Of a stretch of 64,000 bases of DNA, positions 6,532 to 14,277 are shown piece by piece. A model generated the notes under the pieces. It was not told the DNA's origin. It did no database searches and saw only the letters and a list, made by a program, of their open reading frames with translations. Numbering within the stretch: position 1 is the first letter of the stretch; every line of letters starts with the position of its first letter. The stretch covers positions 62,001 through 126,000 of the forward strand of contig NZ_JYIT01000085.1 of assembly GCF_000956545.1 (NCBI RefSeq). Reading direction: 5' to 3'. The stretch is from Microbacterium azadirachtae (GTDB lineage Bacteria; Actinomycetota; Actinomycetes; Actinomycetales; Microbacteriaceae). The translations under genes were made by a program, and so were the position numbers.

Positions 6532-7090
6532 GCTCAACATCCTCCATCCTTATCGCGCAACTTGCGTCCAGATCCTCTTTCCGGGTCTTCTGTCCGTCTT
6601 TGGCGAAACAGTGGCCAAGTCGTATGTACTCGTCGAAGTCGTCGGGGAGGTCCCAGCGGTATCCACCGTTCCAGGTGGCTACCTTCTGGCCATGCTTCGG
6701 ACTCCAGCCGCCTTCTCCATCGGTGTCATAGAACGTGGCGCGTATCGATTCAACCTTCAGTTCCCAGATCCCATCGTCCAGACGGTTGTAGGCATTCGGG
6801 GGGAGCTCGCCCTCGCAAGCTAGCTGCTTCACGTGTGCCAACAGGCGAGTCCTCAATTTCGGTTGATACTCGTCCGGGAGCGATTCGGCGCCTGGGTCCG
6901 CCCACATCCCCGACTCGAGCTCGTCGAGCAGGTCGGAAGCCGGGGCGGTTATCTTGTCCGCCGCGACGGCACAACTCACTTCGAAATAGGTACCTTCGGC
7001 CACTACCCTACGCTGAAGTTTAGGTAAAGGTAAACCCTGATCCGGCTCCTCGGCCGCCGCCGTAGTTTCAGTGCGATCAACCTCAGTCAC
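6488..7090 (-). CDS. RelE/HigB-like (phage Gp49 family) toxin candidate
   Basis: A 200-residue protein with a GTG start behind AGAGAGGGG. Its second half has the pattern of RelE/HigB-related Gp49 proteins: IWELKVESIRATFYDTDG, then DEYIRLGHCFAKDGQKTRKEDLDAS, where a strand pair is followed by a helix with a basic K/R..K..L ending. The N-terminal ~80 residues are an extension containing LLDELESGMW and LRTRLLAHVKQLAC. RelE-type toxins cleave mRNA in the ribosome. No activity can be read from the sequence. It is the first gene of an operon with an XRE protein and a DUF6941 protein. The protein is about twice the usual toxin length, which leaves room for another role. Confidence 0.6.
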   Translation of the reverse strand: MTEVDRTETTAAAEEPDQGLPLPKLQRRVVAEGTYFEVSCAVAADKITAPASDLLDELESGMWADPGAESLPDEYQPKLRTRLLAHVKQLACEGELPPNAYNRLDDGIWELKVESIRATFYDTDGEGGWSPKHGQKVATWNGGYRWDLPDDFDEYIRLGHCFAKDGQKTRKEDLDASCAIRMEDVEHDREPGTTAVDSGA

Positions 7091-7230
7091 TCGTAACCCC
7101 TCTCTTCACAGACATGGGTAGCGATCTTGTGCACGGCGGTCGCAGATGGCGTCAAGGTGGCCGCAGGCGATGTTGGGGCGCATCCTGCGAAGAGGAGTGT
7201 GCGGTTCATGGCGCGAGCATAGCGCCCGGT

Positions 7231-7907
7231 CTATCCATGAAGCGCCCTCTCGATCCCGCGGCCGATCTGCTTACCCACCGTCAACGGATCCCGATCGAAC
7301 ATCTGAATACTCACGGGTGCCTCGACCCGAGCGGTCGCCGAGCCGGCGGCGCTGGGGTCGTCGATGGTCACGTGGACTTGCGGTGTAGAGGCGACATACA
7401 CGCGTTCCGAGTAGGTGTTGTGCTGCAGCGAACCGGAGTGCATCGCGGCCCGCCACGTGTCGAACTGCCGCGGGCGGCGCGCTGCTCTCACGTCCTCGGC
7501 GGTCAGCATGTGCTCTCCGTTCGGCGCTATGATCGGGATCGAATCGCAAGTACTGGTGTCGGGACCGGTGATGAGGCCACCGGTCGCGTATGTCCCCATC
7601 CGGCCGTTGCCGGAGACCGCATCGCTCAGGTCGGGGAGGATGGCCCGGTATTCGATCGTGCCGTGCAGAGTCCCGTAGCGGCGATGAAGTCGTCGATCGT
7701 TCCGACTGCTGGGCCCGTGTTCGCGAGGACGGTCATCCTCTTCGACGGGGGAAGGGCGAACACCTTGTCGGCGTGGATCTGCACCTGGTCTGCGCTGAAT
7801 CCAGCCGCGGTCGCAGAGCCGATGAAGTTCTGCCTCTGATGGGCGAGGGTCGCGGCGTACTTGTCGCTGGCGTCCTTCGCGGACACCGTGGCGGAGTCCA
7901 CCTCGAA
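7231..7907 (-). pseudogene. C-terminal fragment of a phage tail tape-measure protein, frameshifted
   Basis: Read on the minus strand, 7907-7683 encodes FEVDSATVSAKDASDKYAA...VFALPPSKRMTVLANTGPAVGTIDDFI. The frame then shifts near 7680 and continues with RRYGTLHGTIEYR, GRMGTYATGGLITGPDTS, SIPIIAPNGEHMLTAEDV and VSIQMFDRDPLTVGKQIGRGIERALHG to the stop at 7231. The Gly-rich GGLITGP...SIP...NGE segment is a hallmark of the C-termini of actinophage tape-measure proteins. Only a few percent of such a gene (often 800-1500 codons) remains, which marks the element as a deleted prophage. Confidence 0.75.
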
Positions 7908-8284
7908 CCGCTTTTGCGGGGCGGTCTGGGCAGCCCCCGCGACGTCGGCGCGTGTGGGCGGCGTCCTGCGAGCCCGCCACGATGTTCTATCAATCAGAGC
8001 GACCTCGATCAGCTGGCGCCCCAGGTTGAAGCGGTTACCCGCAGAGCAGAAGTAGAGGTCCCGTAGCCATGCCAAGGCACAACTACGGGGCTTCTGCCAA
8101 GGGTCGCGACGGTGTCGAAGAATGCCCCGCTCGCTAACGCTCGGGGACAACCGATCGAAAGCTTGGGGTCGAATCAGCCGAGTGCTGCTGCTCCACGGCA
8201 TTTCCAGGGGCCGCTCCGGTGCGCGACACCAAGAGACGCGACGAACCTCTTGATCCCATCCATCCCGGGCTACTCGTTGTCGAT
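7908..8284. other. Interval with no supportable gene
   Basis: No frame on either strand has a credible protein. Short stretches near 7910-8060 on the minus strand may be further tape-measure debris in a third frame (NIVAGSQDAAHTR). A weak hairpin CCCCG...CGGGG lies near 8123-8145. Confidence 0.5.
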
Positions 8285-8797
8285 CTATTCGATCACGACC
8301 GGATCGCCCGGAAGCGGCAGCATTGAGGCGATCGTGTCGGCGACCTGCTCCAACAGGTCGCAGCTCACGAACTCCATCGACGGGCCTGCGGCCGCGAGCA
8401 GGAGAGCACGGGCTGTATCCATGGCGAAGTCGGCATTGTGAGCATGTCGTTCTGTCACCGGCCAAGACAGAGCGTCGGCGTCCTCGAGGAGGTTGAGGAC
8501 CGCGAGCGTCGCATCGTCGAGGCGCTCCTCTTCACCTTGCTGGGTGATTTCGCGTAGAGCCGCCCTGACGACATTTCCGGCTTCCTCCAAGACTGGAATG
8601 CGAGTGAACTCATGCGGGTCCGGGTCGCCGAGGCGAGAACGCAGATCGGGCGACGCTTCAAGAACGGCGTCGACGCGCTGCTCGATCCGAAACATCTCCT
8701 CGAGATCTGCGGGATCGAGGTCGCGGTGGGTGTAGGCGAAAGCGTTCTTGAGCTCGGCTTCGCTGATGCGGACCGGCTGCTCGGGTGTCATGTTCAT
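8285..8797 (-). CDS. Hypothetical acidic protein within the element
   Basis: A 170-residue, strongly acidic, largely helical protein beginning MNMTPEQPVRISEAELKNAF. It has no signal peptide, membrane span, cysteine cluster or motif that I recognise. The start at ATG 8797 is supported by TGGAG 7 nt upstream; the next ATG (8791) is two codons later. The frame is intact in a region where neighbours are broken, which suggests recent arrival or selection. It could be a phage early protein or an immunity factor, but nothing in the sequence decides this. Confidence 0.6.
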   Translation of the reverse strand: MNMTPEQPVRISEAELKNAFAYTHRDLDPADLEEMFRIEQRVDAVLEASPDLRSRLGDPDPHEFTRIPVLEEAGNVVRAALREITQQGEEERLDDATLAVLNLLEDADALSWPVTERHAHNADFAMDTARALLLAAAGPSMEFVSCDLLEQVADTIASMLPLPGDPVVIE

Positions 8798-8872
8798 GTG
8801 GTTACTCCAGAGGGTGAGAATGGGGAGGCTGCGCAGAACCGGGCACCTCCGGAGATCCGATAGGTTCTCCAC

Positions 8873-9118
8873 CTACCTACATGCGCGGTGCGCACACGTC
8901 TTGCGTCGCGAAGCCCTCGAGAGACGTGCAGCGCCGAGGACGAATCCGGAGCAAACAGAGATCTCGTGGGCGAACCCACAGGTCTCTGTTTGCTCCGGTC
9001 GGGGAGGCTGCCACTGCGTCTTCTCCACGGGGAGCGTGTTGAACGCCTTCACTAGAGGTACGGCGACGTCGATACGGCCGAACGGCTCGCGTGTCTTCCG
9101 TCTGGTCTTCGCCGGCAT
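8873..9118 (-). pseudogene. Possible integrase N-terminal remnant joined to unrelated sequence
   Basis: An 81-codon frame starts at ATG 9118 behind a strong site (GAGGAGAGG). It begins MPAKTRRKTREPFGRI, which resembles the first residues of actinobacterial tyrosine integrases (basic, then FGRI/FGRV). The next expected strand, a PSGRYQARY-like motif, is missing. The frame instead runs into unrelated sequence and through the 16-bp inverted repeat at 8946-8998. It lies beside the right attachment copy, where an integrase gene is expected. The frame could be a real small protein, but a deletion scar fits better. Confidence 0.4.
8946..8998. repeat. 16-bp perfect inverted repeat with a nested hairpin
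   Basis: Arms CCGGAGCAAACAGAGA (8946-8961) and its complement (8983-8998) enclose a 21-nt loop. The loop itself folds as GTGGG-CGAA-CCCAC (8966-8979). The nested, symmetrical form suits a strong bidirectional terminator or a REP-like repeat. It has no T-tract. Confidence 0.75.
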
Positions 9119-9457
9119 GGCCTCTCCTCATCTCGGGCGAGCGCCGGCGCCGGTTTCCTTCCCTACCCCTAAGCCGTGCCGTCCGAGCAATGCGTGGGGT
9201 GGACGCGAGGGCGTCGTGCCAGGCCCTGCCCACGGTCGTCTCCCGTTCGGCCGGGTGCTTCTCGATGGCGTCGGGAGCGCCGAGGTCACGAGCCGGGAGG
9301 ACAACAGCTCCTCCAGATCCTTCGCGTGTTCTGCGGCCGTGATGCCCTCACGGCATCGATGAGCGCCGCCACGTGGACATCTTCGGCGTCGCAGTGATAA
9401 CGCGAGAGAACTGCGGATCACACGGGTGCTATGGGGTGAGCCTGCACTTGTTCGTTT
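9119..9457. other. Interval with only coding debris
   Basis: On the minus strand three frames each carry a short protein-like stretch in sequence (DAEDVHVAALIDAV, then EGITAAEHAKDLEELLSS, then APDAIEKHPAERETTVGRAWHDAL). This suggests one small gene broken by two indels, but I cannot name it. Nothing else is supportable before the right attachment copy. Confidence 0.4.
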
Positions 9458-9512
9458 CCAGTATCGCGCACAGCAGAAACCCCCGGTCCTCCGGGGGTTT
9501 CGTCGTTTCCGG
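9458..9512 (+). repeat. Right attachment-site copy (55-bp direct repeat)
   Basis: Identical to 3204-3258. It carries the last 13 nt of tRNA-Val plus the GGTCC-centred hairpin. The sequence left of it (CACTTGTTCGTTT) matches the tRNA T-arm with three mismatches. It marks the right end of the integrated element. Confidence 0.9.
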
Positions 9513-9551
9513 AACGTGCCGTCCGCCCCGCCGGCGCCGGCGGGGCGTGCA

Positions 9552-9557
9552 TAACCT
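9552..9557 (+). promoter_or_regulatory. Candidate -10 element (TAACCT) 6 nt before ATG
   Basis: TAACCT, then GGAGGC, then ATG 9564. The spacing fits a leaderless transcript, although the GGAGG could also act as an RBS on a longer transcript. Confidence 0.4.
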
Positions 9558-9563
9558 GGAGGC

Positions 9564-10184
9564 ATGCGGAAGAGCCTTCTCGCGGTATCGGCCGTGCTCG
9601 CCTCGGTGGGGATCGCGTTCCTTGTCTGGGGCCAGCTGGTGTCGCAGCGCGCGAGCACGCGCGGCCTGGAGGAAGGGCGCCCTGGCGCACGCCGGACCGT
9701 CCTGGTCCTCGGGTACGGAAATCGCTCCTCGCGCGCCAACGCGGTGAACCGCTTCCGAGTGCGTGCGGGGCTGCGCACGCTGCGCTCACAGCACGACGTG
9801 GTGATCTTCTCGGGCGGCGCGGTGCGCGGCCCCGAGCCGGAGGCGCAGATCCTCGCCCGCTATGCGGCCGAGCGGGGCTACGCCGGACCTCTGCTCCTCG
9901 AAACGGAGAGCCGTTCGACCGAGGAGAACATCCGGAACACGATTCCTCTCCTCGAGGACGCCGACGAGATCGCGATCGTCTCCAACGCGCTGCATGCCGA
10001 GCGGGCCCGCGCGCTGCTGCGCGCACGCCGCGCAGACCTGGGCCGTCGGCTCATCCGGGCCGACGACGACCGCTTCGGGGAGATCCCCGTCATCAAGGCT
10101 GTCGCGGCGGCCCTCGCCCTCCTCGAGCGGCGGCGAAGCGGTACCGCAGGAGGCGCGAGGAGACGGGACCCGCAGCCGCGCTAG
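9564..10184 (+). CDS. YdcF/SanA-like DUF218 protein, membrane-anchored
   Basis: A 206-residue protein with an N-terminal hydrophobic segment (residues 4-23, LLAVSAVLASVGIAFLVWG) that should anchor it or act as a signal. A DUF218 domain follows. Its marks are VLVLGYGN near 47-54, VVIFSGGAV, the EAQILARYAAERG helix, and ETESRSTEENIRNTIPLL, where acidic and polar residues cluster at the active-site cleft. Members are linked to envelope polysaccharide handling (SanA, ElyC) or nucleotide binding (YdcF), without a defined reaction. It is the first core-genome gene after the integrated element and precedes an LtrA-family gene on the same strand. Confidence 0.8.
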   Translation: MRKSLLAVSAVLASVGIAFLVWGQLVSQRASTRGLEEGRPGARRTVLVLGYGNRSSRANAVNRFRVRAGLRTLRSQHDVVIFSGGAVRGPEPEAQILARYAAERGYAGPLLLETESRSTEENIRNTIPLLEDADEIAIVSNALHAERARALLRARRADLGRRLIRADDDRFGEIPVIKAVAAALALLERRRSGTAGGARRRDPQPR

Positions 10185-10223
10185 GTTGGACGCTGCACGG
10201 ATCCGAGGGGACGGGGGAGCGGC

Positions 10224-11495
10224 ATGACGAACGCGGGAGAAAGGTACCGGCACGGGCTGAGCCCGATGCGCGGCCGGGCCAGGCACGAGAAGCACCGCGC
10301 GGCGACGCCCCTCGAGGCCCTGTACGACCTCGTGTTCGCCGCATCGTTCGGGGTGGCGGGAGCGCAGCTCGCCTCCGGCATCGCGGCCGGACACGGCGGA
10401 GCCGCGGTCGGAGCGTTCGCCTTCGCGATGGCCGCGGTCGTCTGGGCGTGGATCAACTTCTCCTGGTTCGCGTCCGCGTTCGACACGGACGACTGGCTGT
10501 TCCGGCTCTTCACGATGGTGCAGATGGCCGGCGTGATCGTGCTCGCGATCGGTCTGCCGCAGATGTTCGAGTCGGTCGAGTCGCACGGCGTCTTCGACAA
10601 CCGTGTGATGGTGTCGGGATACATCGTGATGCGCGTCGGGCTGCTGGCCCAATGGCTCCGCGCCGCCCGCGACCCCGCGTTCCGACGGCACGCGCTCACG
10701 TACGTCGTCTTCATCGCGATCGCTCAGCTCGGCTGGGTCGTCGTGGCCTGGGCGCCGCTGCCGTTCGGCACGGCGATCATCGCGGCAGGGCTGTGCTGGC
10801 TCGTCGAGCTGGGCGGGCCTGTCGTCGCGGAGCGCAAGGGCGAAGGGGAGGAGCGCGGCACTCCCTGGCACCCCCATCACATCGCCGAGCGCTACTCGCT
10901 GCTGGCGATCATCGCCCTCGGCGAGACGGTGATCGGCACGCTCGCGGCCGCACAGGAGATCGCCGAGACCAAGGGGTGGACGGTCGACACGATCGTGGTC
11001 ATCGGCGCGGGCATCGCGATGACTTTCGCACTCTGGTGGATCTACACCATGCTCCCGTCCGGTGCGGTCCTGGCTGCGCACCGCGACCGCGCCTTCGTCT
11101 GGGGGTACGGGCACGCCCTGGTCTTCGCCAGCATCGCCGCGGTCGGTGCGGGACTGCACCTGATCGGCTACGCCTACGGCGAGCATGCCCTCTCCACCGT
11201 CACGGTCATCCTGGCGATCGCCGTCCCGGTCATGGTGTTCGTACTGTCGCTCGCGCTGCTGCACCTGTACCTCGTGCGCCGGCGCACTCGGGGCCTGCCC
11301 CTGCACCTGCTCGCGGGCGTGCTGCCGGCCGTGGGCATCGTCCTGGCCGCGGCCGGATGGCCGCTGTGGGCGAGCCTGCTGGTCGTGCTGGCCGGCCCGG
11401 TGCTGCTGGTCGTGGTGTACGAGGCCGGCGGATGGAGGCACCTCGACGAGGCTCTCGGCGGCTCGCTGGTCGGGTCGCGGGACCGGGCGGCGTAG
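10224..11495 (+). CDS. Low temperature requirement protein A (LtrA) family membrane protein
   Basis: A 423-residue polytopic membrane protein. The LtrA signature ATPLEALYDLVFAASFG sits near residues 28-45, and about ten further hydrophobic spans follow. These include ERYSLLAIIALGETVIGTL in the middle, the second conserved motif of the family. LtrA was named from a Listeria cold-growth mutant, and its biochemical activity is unknown. GGGGAG lies 5 nt before the ATG. Its TAG stop overlaps the TAGGAT hexamer proposed as promoter of the thrS leader. Confidence 0.85.
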   Translation: MTNAGERYRHGLSPMRGRARHEKHRAATPLEALYDLVFAASFGVAGAQLASGIAAGHGGAAVGAFAFAMAAVVWAWINFSWFASAFDTDDWLFRLFTMVQMAGVIVLAIGLPQMFESVESHGVFDNRVMVSGYIVMRVGLLAQWLRAARDPAFRRHALTYVVFIAIAQLGWVVVAWAPLPFGTAIIAAGLCWLVELGGPVVAERKGEGEERGTPWHPHHIAERYSLLAIIALGETVIGTLAAAQEIAETKGWTVDTIVVIGAGIAMTFALWWIYTMLPSGAVLAAHRDRAFVWGYGHALVFASIAAVGAGLHLIGYAYGEHALSTVTVILAIAVPVMVFVLSLALLHLYLVRRRTRGLPLHLLAGVLPAVGIVLAAAGWPLWASLLVVLAGPVLLVVVYEAGGWRHLDEALGGSLVGSRDRAA

Positions 11496-11498
11496 GAT
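11493..11498 (+). promoter_or_regulatory. Candidate -10 element (TAGGAT) for the thrS leader
   Basis: TAGGAT is followed by TCTCCT and then ATG 11505. The 6-nt spacing predicts that the transcript begins at the ATG of the small Thr-rich ORF. The hexamer overlaps the ltrA-like stop codon. No convincing -35 is seen. Confidence 0.45.
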
Positions 11499-11504
11499 TC
11501 TCCT

Positions 11505-11573
11505 ATGGACTTCGCCCGGCAGACGCACGCGACCGTCGTCGCCGTCACCGGCACGCGAACTCTCAGGGCCTGA
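11505..11573 (+). CDS. Putative Thr-rich leader peptide upstream of thrS
   Basis: A 22-codon ORF, MDFARQTHATVVAVTGTRTL plus two residues (RA), whose codons 7, 10, 15, 17 and 19 are Thr (ACG, ACC, ACC, ACG, ACT). It lies 63 nt before threonyl-tRNA synthetase. Five Thr in 22 codons is far above average. The ORF seems to be leaderless, from a TAGGAT hexamer 6 nt upstream. Its stop codon lies in a small palindrome (CTCAG-GGC-CTGAG). Ribosome stalling at Thr codons when charged tRNA-Thr is scarce could switch on thrS, as in other actinobacterial amino-acid leaders. No T-rich terminator is visible, so a Rho-linked or translational mechanism would be needed. Function is inferred. Confidence 0.5.
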   Translation: MDFARQTHATVVAVTGTRTLRA

Positions 11574-11636
11574 GCGGGCAGGGCGCCGACGCGTCCGAAG
11601 CTGAGCCGAGACCATCGCCAAACTGGAGAACTTCCT

Positions 11637-13670
11637 TTGTCTGAGAATCCTGTGTCCGCCCCCGAACTGCCGTCCTACCCGTGCGACGGTTTCGCCCTGT
11701 ACGGCGCGAACGGCCCGTACAGCGACCGCTCCGTCGTCGCGATGCTCGTCAACGGGCAGCAGAAGGATCTCGCCGCCCTCGTGAATGAGGACGACGACGT
11801 CCAGCCCATCACCATCGACAGCCCCGAGGGCCTCGCCATCCTGCGGCACTCCACGGCGCACGTGCTCGCGCAGGCCGTGCAGCGGATCAAGCCGCAGGCG
11901 AACCTCGGCATCGGCCCGCCCATCACGGACGGCTTCTACTACGACTTCGGCGTGGACACCCCGTTCACCCCGGAGGACGTCAAGGCGATCTCGAAGGAGA
12001 TGCAGCGGATCCAGCGCGAGGGCCAGCGCTTCGTGCGCCGCGTGGTCACCGACGACGAGGCGCGGGCGGAGCTCGCGGACGAGCCGTTCAAGCTCGAGCT
12101 CATCGGGTTGAAGGGCCCCGGCGCCGACAAGACCGAGGGCGCCTCGGTCGAGGTCGGCGAGGGCGAGCTCACGATCTACGACAACGTCGCCAAGGACGGG
12201 GAGGTCGTCTGGAAGGACCTCTGCCGCGGCCCGCACCTGCCGAACACCCGCATGATCGGCAACGGCTGGGACCTCACCCGCATCGCGGCGGCCTACTGGC
12301 GCGGATCCGAGAAGAACCCGCAGCTGCAGCGCATCTACGGCACGGCCTGGCCGAGCAAGGACGAGCTGCGCGCCTACCAGCAGCGTCTGGAGGAGGCCGC
12401 GAAGCGCGACCACCGGCGCCTCGGCAAGGAGCTGGACCTGTTCTCGTTCCCCGACGAGATCGGCTCCGGACTCTCGGTGTGGCACCCGCGCGGCGGCATC
12501 ATCCGCGGGGAGATGGAGCAGCATGCGCGCCGTCGGCACATCGCCGGCGGGTACAACTACGTGTACACGCCGCACATCTCCAAGGAGGATCTGTTCCTCA
12601 CGTCCAACCACCTCGTCACCTACCGCGACGGCATGTTCCCGCCGATCCGCATGGACGAGGAGCGCGACGAGGACGGGCACATCACCAAGCAGGGCCAGGA
12701 CTACTACCTGAAGCCCATGAACTGCCCGATGCACATCCTGATCTACAAGGAGCGTGCGCGCAGCTACCGGGACCTGCCCCTCCGGCTGGCCGAGAACGGC
12801 ACGGTCTACCGCAACGAGCTCTCCGGCGCCCTGCACGGACTGACCCGCGTGCGCGGCTTCACCCAGGACGACTCGCACCTGTTCGTCACGCCCGACCAGC
12901 TGGAGTCGGAGGTCACGAACGTCCTCGAGTTCATCCTGTCGATGCTCCGCGACTTCGGTCTCAGCGACTTCGAGCTCGAGCTCTCGATGCGCGACGACGA
13001 GAAGGACAAGTGGATCGGATCCGACGAGTTCTGGGAGTACTCGACGAACGCGCTGCGCAACGTCGCCCTGGCGTCCGGGCTCAAGCTGACCGAGGTCCCC
13101 GGTGAGGCGGCCTTCTACGGCCCGAAGATCGACCTCAAGACGACCGACGCGATCGGCCGCGTGTGGCAGCTCTCCACGGTTCAGGTCGACCCGAACCTGC
13201 CGGAGCGCTTCGACCTGGAGTTCACGGACAAGGACGGGCAGAAGAAGCGCCCGATCATGATCCACCGCGCCCTGTTCGGCTCGATCGAGCGCTTCTTCGC
13301 GATCCTGCTCGAGCACTACGCGGGCGACTTCCCGCTCTGGCTCTCGCCGGTCCAGGTCATGGGGATCCCCGTGGCCGAGGAGTTCGCCGAGTATCTGGAC
13401 GACGCCGTCGCGGCGTTCCGCGAGGCCGGCATCCGTGCCGACGTCGACCACTCCGACGAGCGCATGCAGAAGAAGATCCGCAACCACACCACCGGCAAGG
13501 TGCCGCTGATCCTGATCGCGGGGGAGCAGGACCGGGCCGCGGGCACGGTCTCGTTCCGGTTCCGCGACGGAACGCAGGAGAACGGCGTGCCCCTCGCCGA
13601 GGCCGTGGAGCGCGTGCGTCGCGCGGTCGAGAGCCACGCCCTGATCCAGACGGCGGGCGATCTGGCATGA
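11637..13670 (+). CDS. thrS: Threonyl-tRNA synthetase
   Basis: A 677-residue class II synthetase with a TTG start behind GGAG. In order it shows an N-terminal TGS-like part, the second additional domain with the editing-site motif [13 protein letters not shown] (about residues 68-80) and [14 protein letters not shown]. The catalytic core follows, with motif 2 FRNEL-type [26 protein letters not shown] and zinc ligands in KPMNCPMH and later His residues. The C-terminal anticodon-binding domain contains [10 protein letters not shown]. It charges tRNA-Thr. It is followed, with an ATGA overlap, by a HIT gene, the usual actinobacterial pair. A Thr-rich small ORF lies upstream. Confidence 0.97.
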   Translation: MSENPVSAPELPSYPCDGFALYGANGPYSDRSVVAMLVNGQQKDLAALVNEDDDVQPITIDSPEGLAILRHSTAHVLAQAVQRIKPQANLGIGPPITDGFYYDFGVDTPFTPEDVKAISKEMQRIQREGQRFVRRVVTDDEARAELADEPFKLELIGLKGPGADKTEGASVEVGEGELTIYDNVAKDGEVVWKDLCRGPHLPNTRMIGNGWDLTRIAAAYWRGSEKNPQLQRIYGTAWPSKDELRAYQQRLEEAAKRDHRRLGKELDLFSFPDEIGSGLSVWHPRGGIIRGEMEQHARRRHIAGGYNYVYTPHISKEDLFLTSNHLVTYRDGMFPPIRMDEERDEDGHITKQGQDYYLKPMNCPMHILIYKERARSYRDLPLRLAENGTVYRNELSGALHGLTRVRGFTQDDSHLFVTPDQLESEVTNVLEFILSMLRDFGLSDFELELSMRDDEKDKWIGSDEFWEYSTNALRNVALASGLKLTEVPGEAAFYGPKIDLKTTDAIGRVWQLSTVQVDPNLPERFDLEFTDKDGQKKRPIMIHRALFGSIERFFAILLEHYAGDFPLWLSPVQVMGIPVAEEFAEYLDDAVAAFREAGIRADVDHSDERMQKKIRNHTTGKVPLILIAGEQDRAAGTVSFRFRDGTQENGVPLAEAVERVRRAVESHALIQTAGDLA

Positions 13671-14227
13671 CCGACGCCGGGGACGCCGCAGGCGAGGCGC
13701 GCCTGGAGGACGCCGCGCATCTGGCCGGCGTCCCCGACGAGTTCCAGCGCCTCTGGGTGCCGCACCGGATGACCTACATCCAGGCGGGCCCGGAGCCGCT
13801 GCGCGAGGAGTGCCCGTTCTGCGAGGCGCCCAAGCACCCCGACGAGGAGCGGCTGATCGTGGCGCGCGGTCGCACGGCGTACGTGCTGCTGAACCTGTTC
13901 CCGTACAACTCCGGCCATCTGCTCGTGTGCCCGTACCGCCACATCGCGACGTACGACGAGGCGACGGCGGAGGAGGTCGCCGAGATCGGGGCCCTGACGC
14001 AGACGGCCATGCGGGTGCTGAAGGCCACGTCGCGCTGCGACGGCTTCAACATCGGGATGAACCAGGGCGCCGTCGCCGGCGCGGGCGTCGATGCGCACCT
14101 GCACCAGCACGTGGTTCCGCGCTGGAACAGCGATGCCAACTTCTTCCCGATCATCGCGAAGACGAAGGCTCTGCCGCAGTTGCTCGGCGACGTGCGCAAC
14201 ACCGTCGCCGCGGCCTGGCCCGCCTGA
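13667..14227 (+). CDS. HIT-family protein (Ap4A phosphorylase-like, Rv2613c type)
   Basis: A 186-residue protein of the histidine-triad superfamily. It has a CPFCEAP metal-type motif (about residues 48-54), [17 protein letters not shown] (about 79-95) and the triad [10 protein letters not shown] (about 143-152), whose middle His is the nucleophile. The mycobacterial homologue next to thrS, Rv2613c, is a diadenosine tetraphosphate phosphorylase, and the same role is likely here. Its ATG overlaps the thrS stop (ATGA). Ap4A is made by aminoacyl-tRNA synthetases, which fits the pairing. Confidence 0.88.
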   Translation: MTDAGDAAGEARLEDAAHLAGVPDEFQRLWVPHRMTYIQAGPEPLREECPFCEAPKHPDEERLIVARGRTAYVLLNLFPYNSGHLLVCPYRHIATYDEATAEEVAEIGALTQTAMRVLKATSRCDGFNIGMNQGAVAGAGVDAHLHQHVVPRWNSDANFFPIIAKTKALPQLLGDVRNTVAAAWPA

Positions 14228-14239
14228 TCCTTGCCACGA

Positions 14240-14272
14240 GCGGTGCACGCGCCTGAGCGGCCCGTGCACCGC
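14240..14272. terminator. Hairpin between converging genes
   Basis: GCGGTGCACG and CGTGCACCGC pair perfectly (10 bp) around a 13-nt loop, between the HIT gene and the end of pdxY. It is suited to terminate both transcripts. There is no T-tract. Confidence 0.6.
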
Positions 14273-14277
14273 GGGGC

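Larger units (their letters stand above)
3204..9512. mobile_element. Degraded tRNA-Val-integrated element / prophage remnant
   Basis: The region is bounded by identical 55-bp repeats derived from the tRNA-Val 3' end. It has visibly lower GC and different codon use from its flanks. It contains phage-associated pieces: a frameshifted ParB/Srx-like gene, a DUF2510 membrane protein, a SRAP fragment, a toxin-antitoxin-like operon, and the C-terminus of a tail tape-measure protein. No complete integrase, excisionase or structural module is present, so it is very probably immobile by itself. The intact genes left are the DUF2510 protein, the three-gene TA-like operon and the gene at 8285-8797. The boundaries come from the repeats, and the prophage origin from the tape-measure fragment. 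Confidence 0.85.

Noticed and set aside
8112..8441. A + strand ORF of 109 codons in the element
   Set aside because: Its second half lies antisense to the intact gene at 8285-8797. It has no RBS and no protein-like pattern.
11574..11636. T-box riboswitch before thrS
   Set aside because: No specifier loop with a Thr codon bulge and no T-box antiterminator sequence could be found. The leader peptide explains the Thr codons better.
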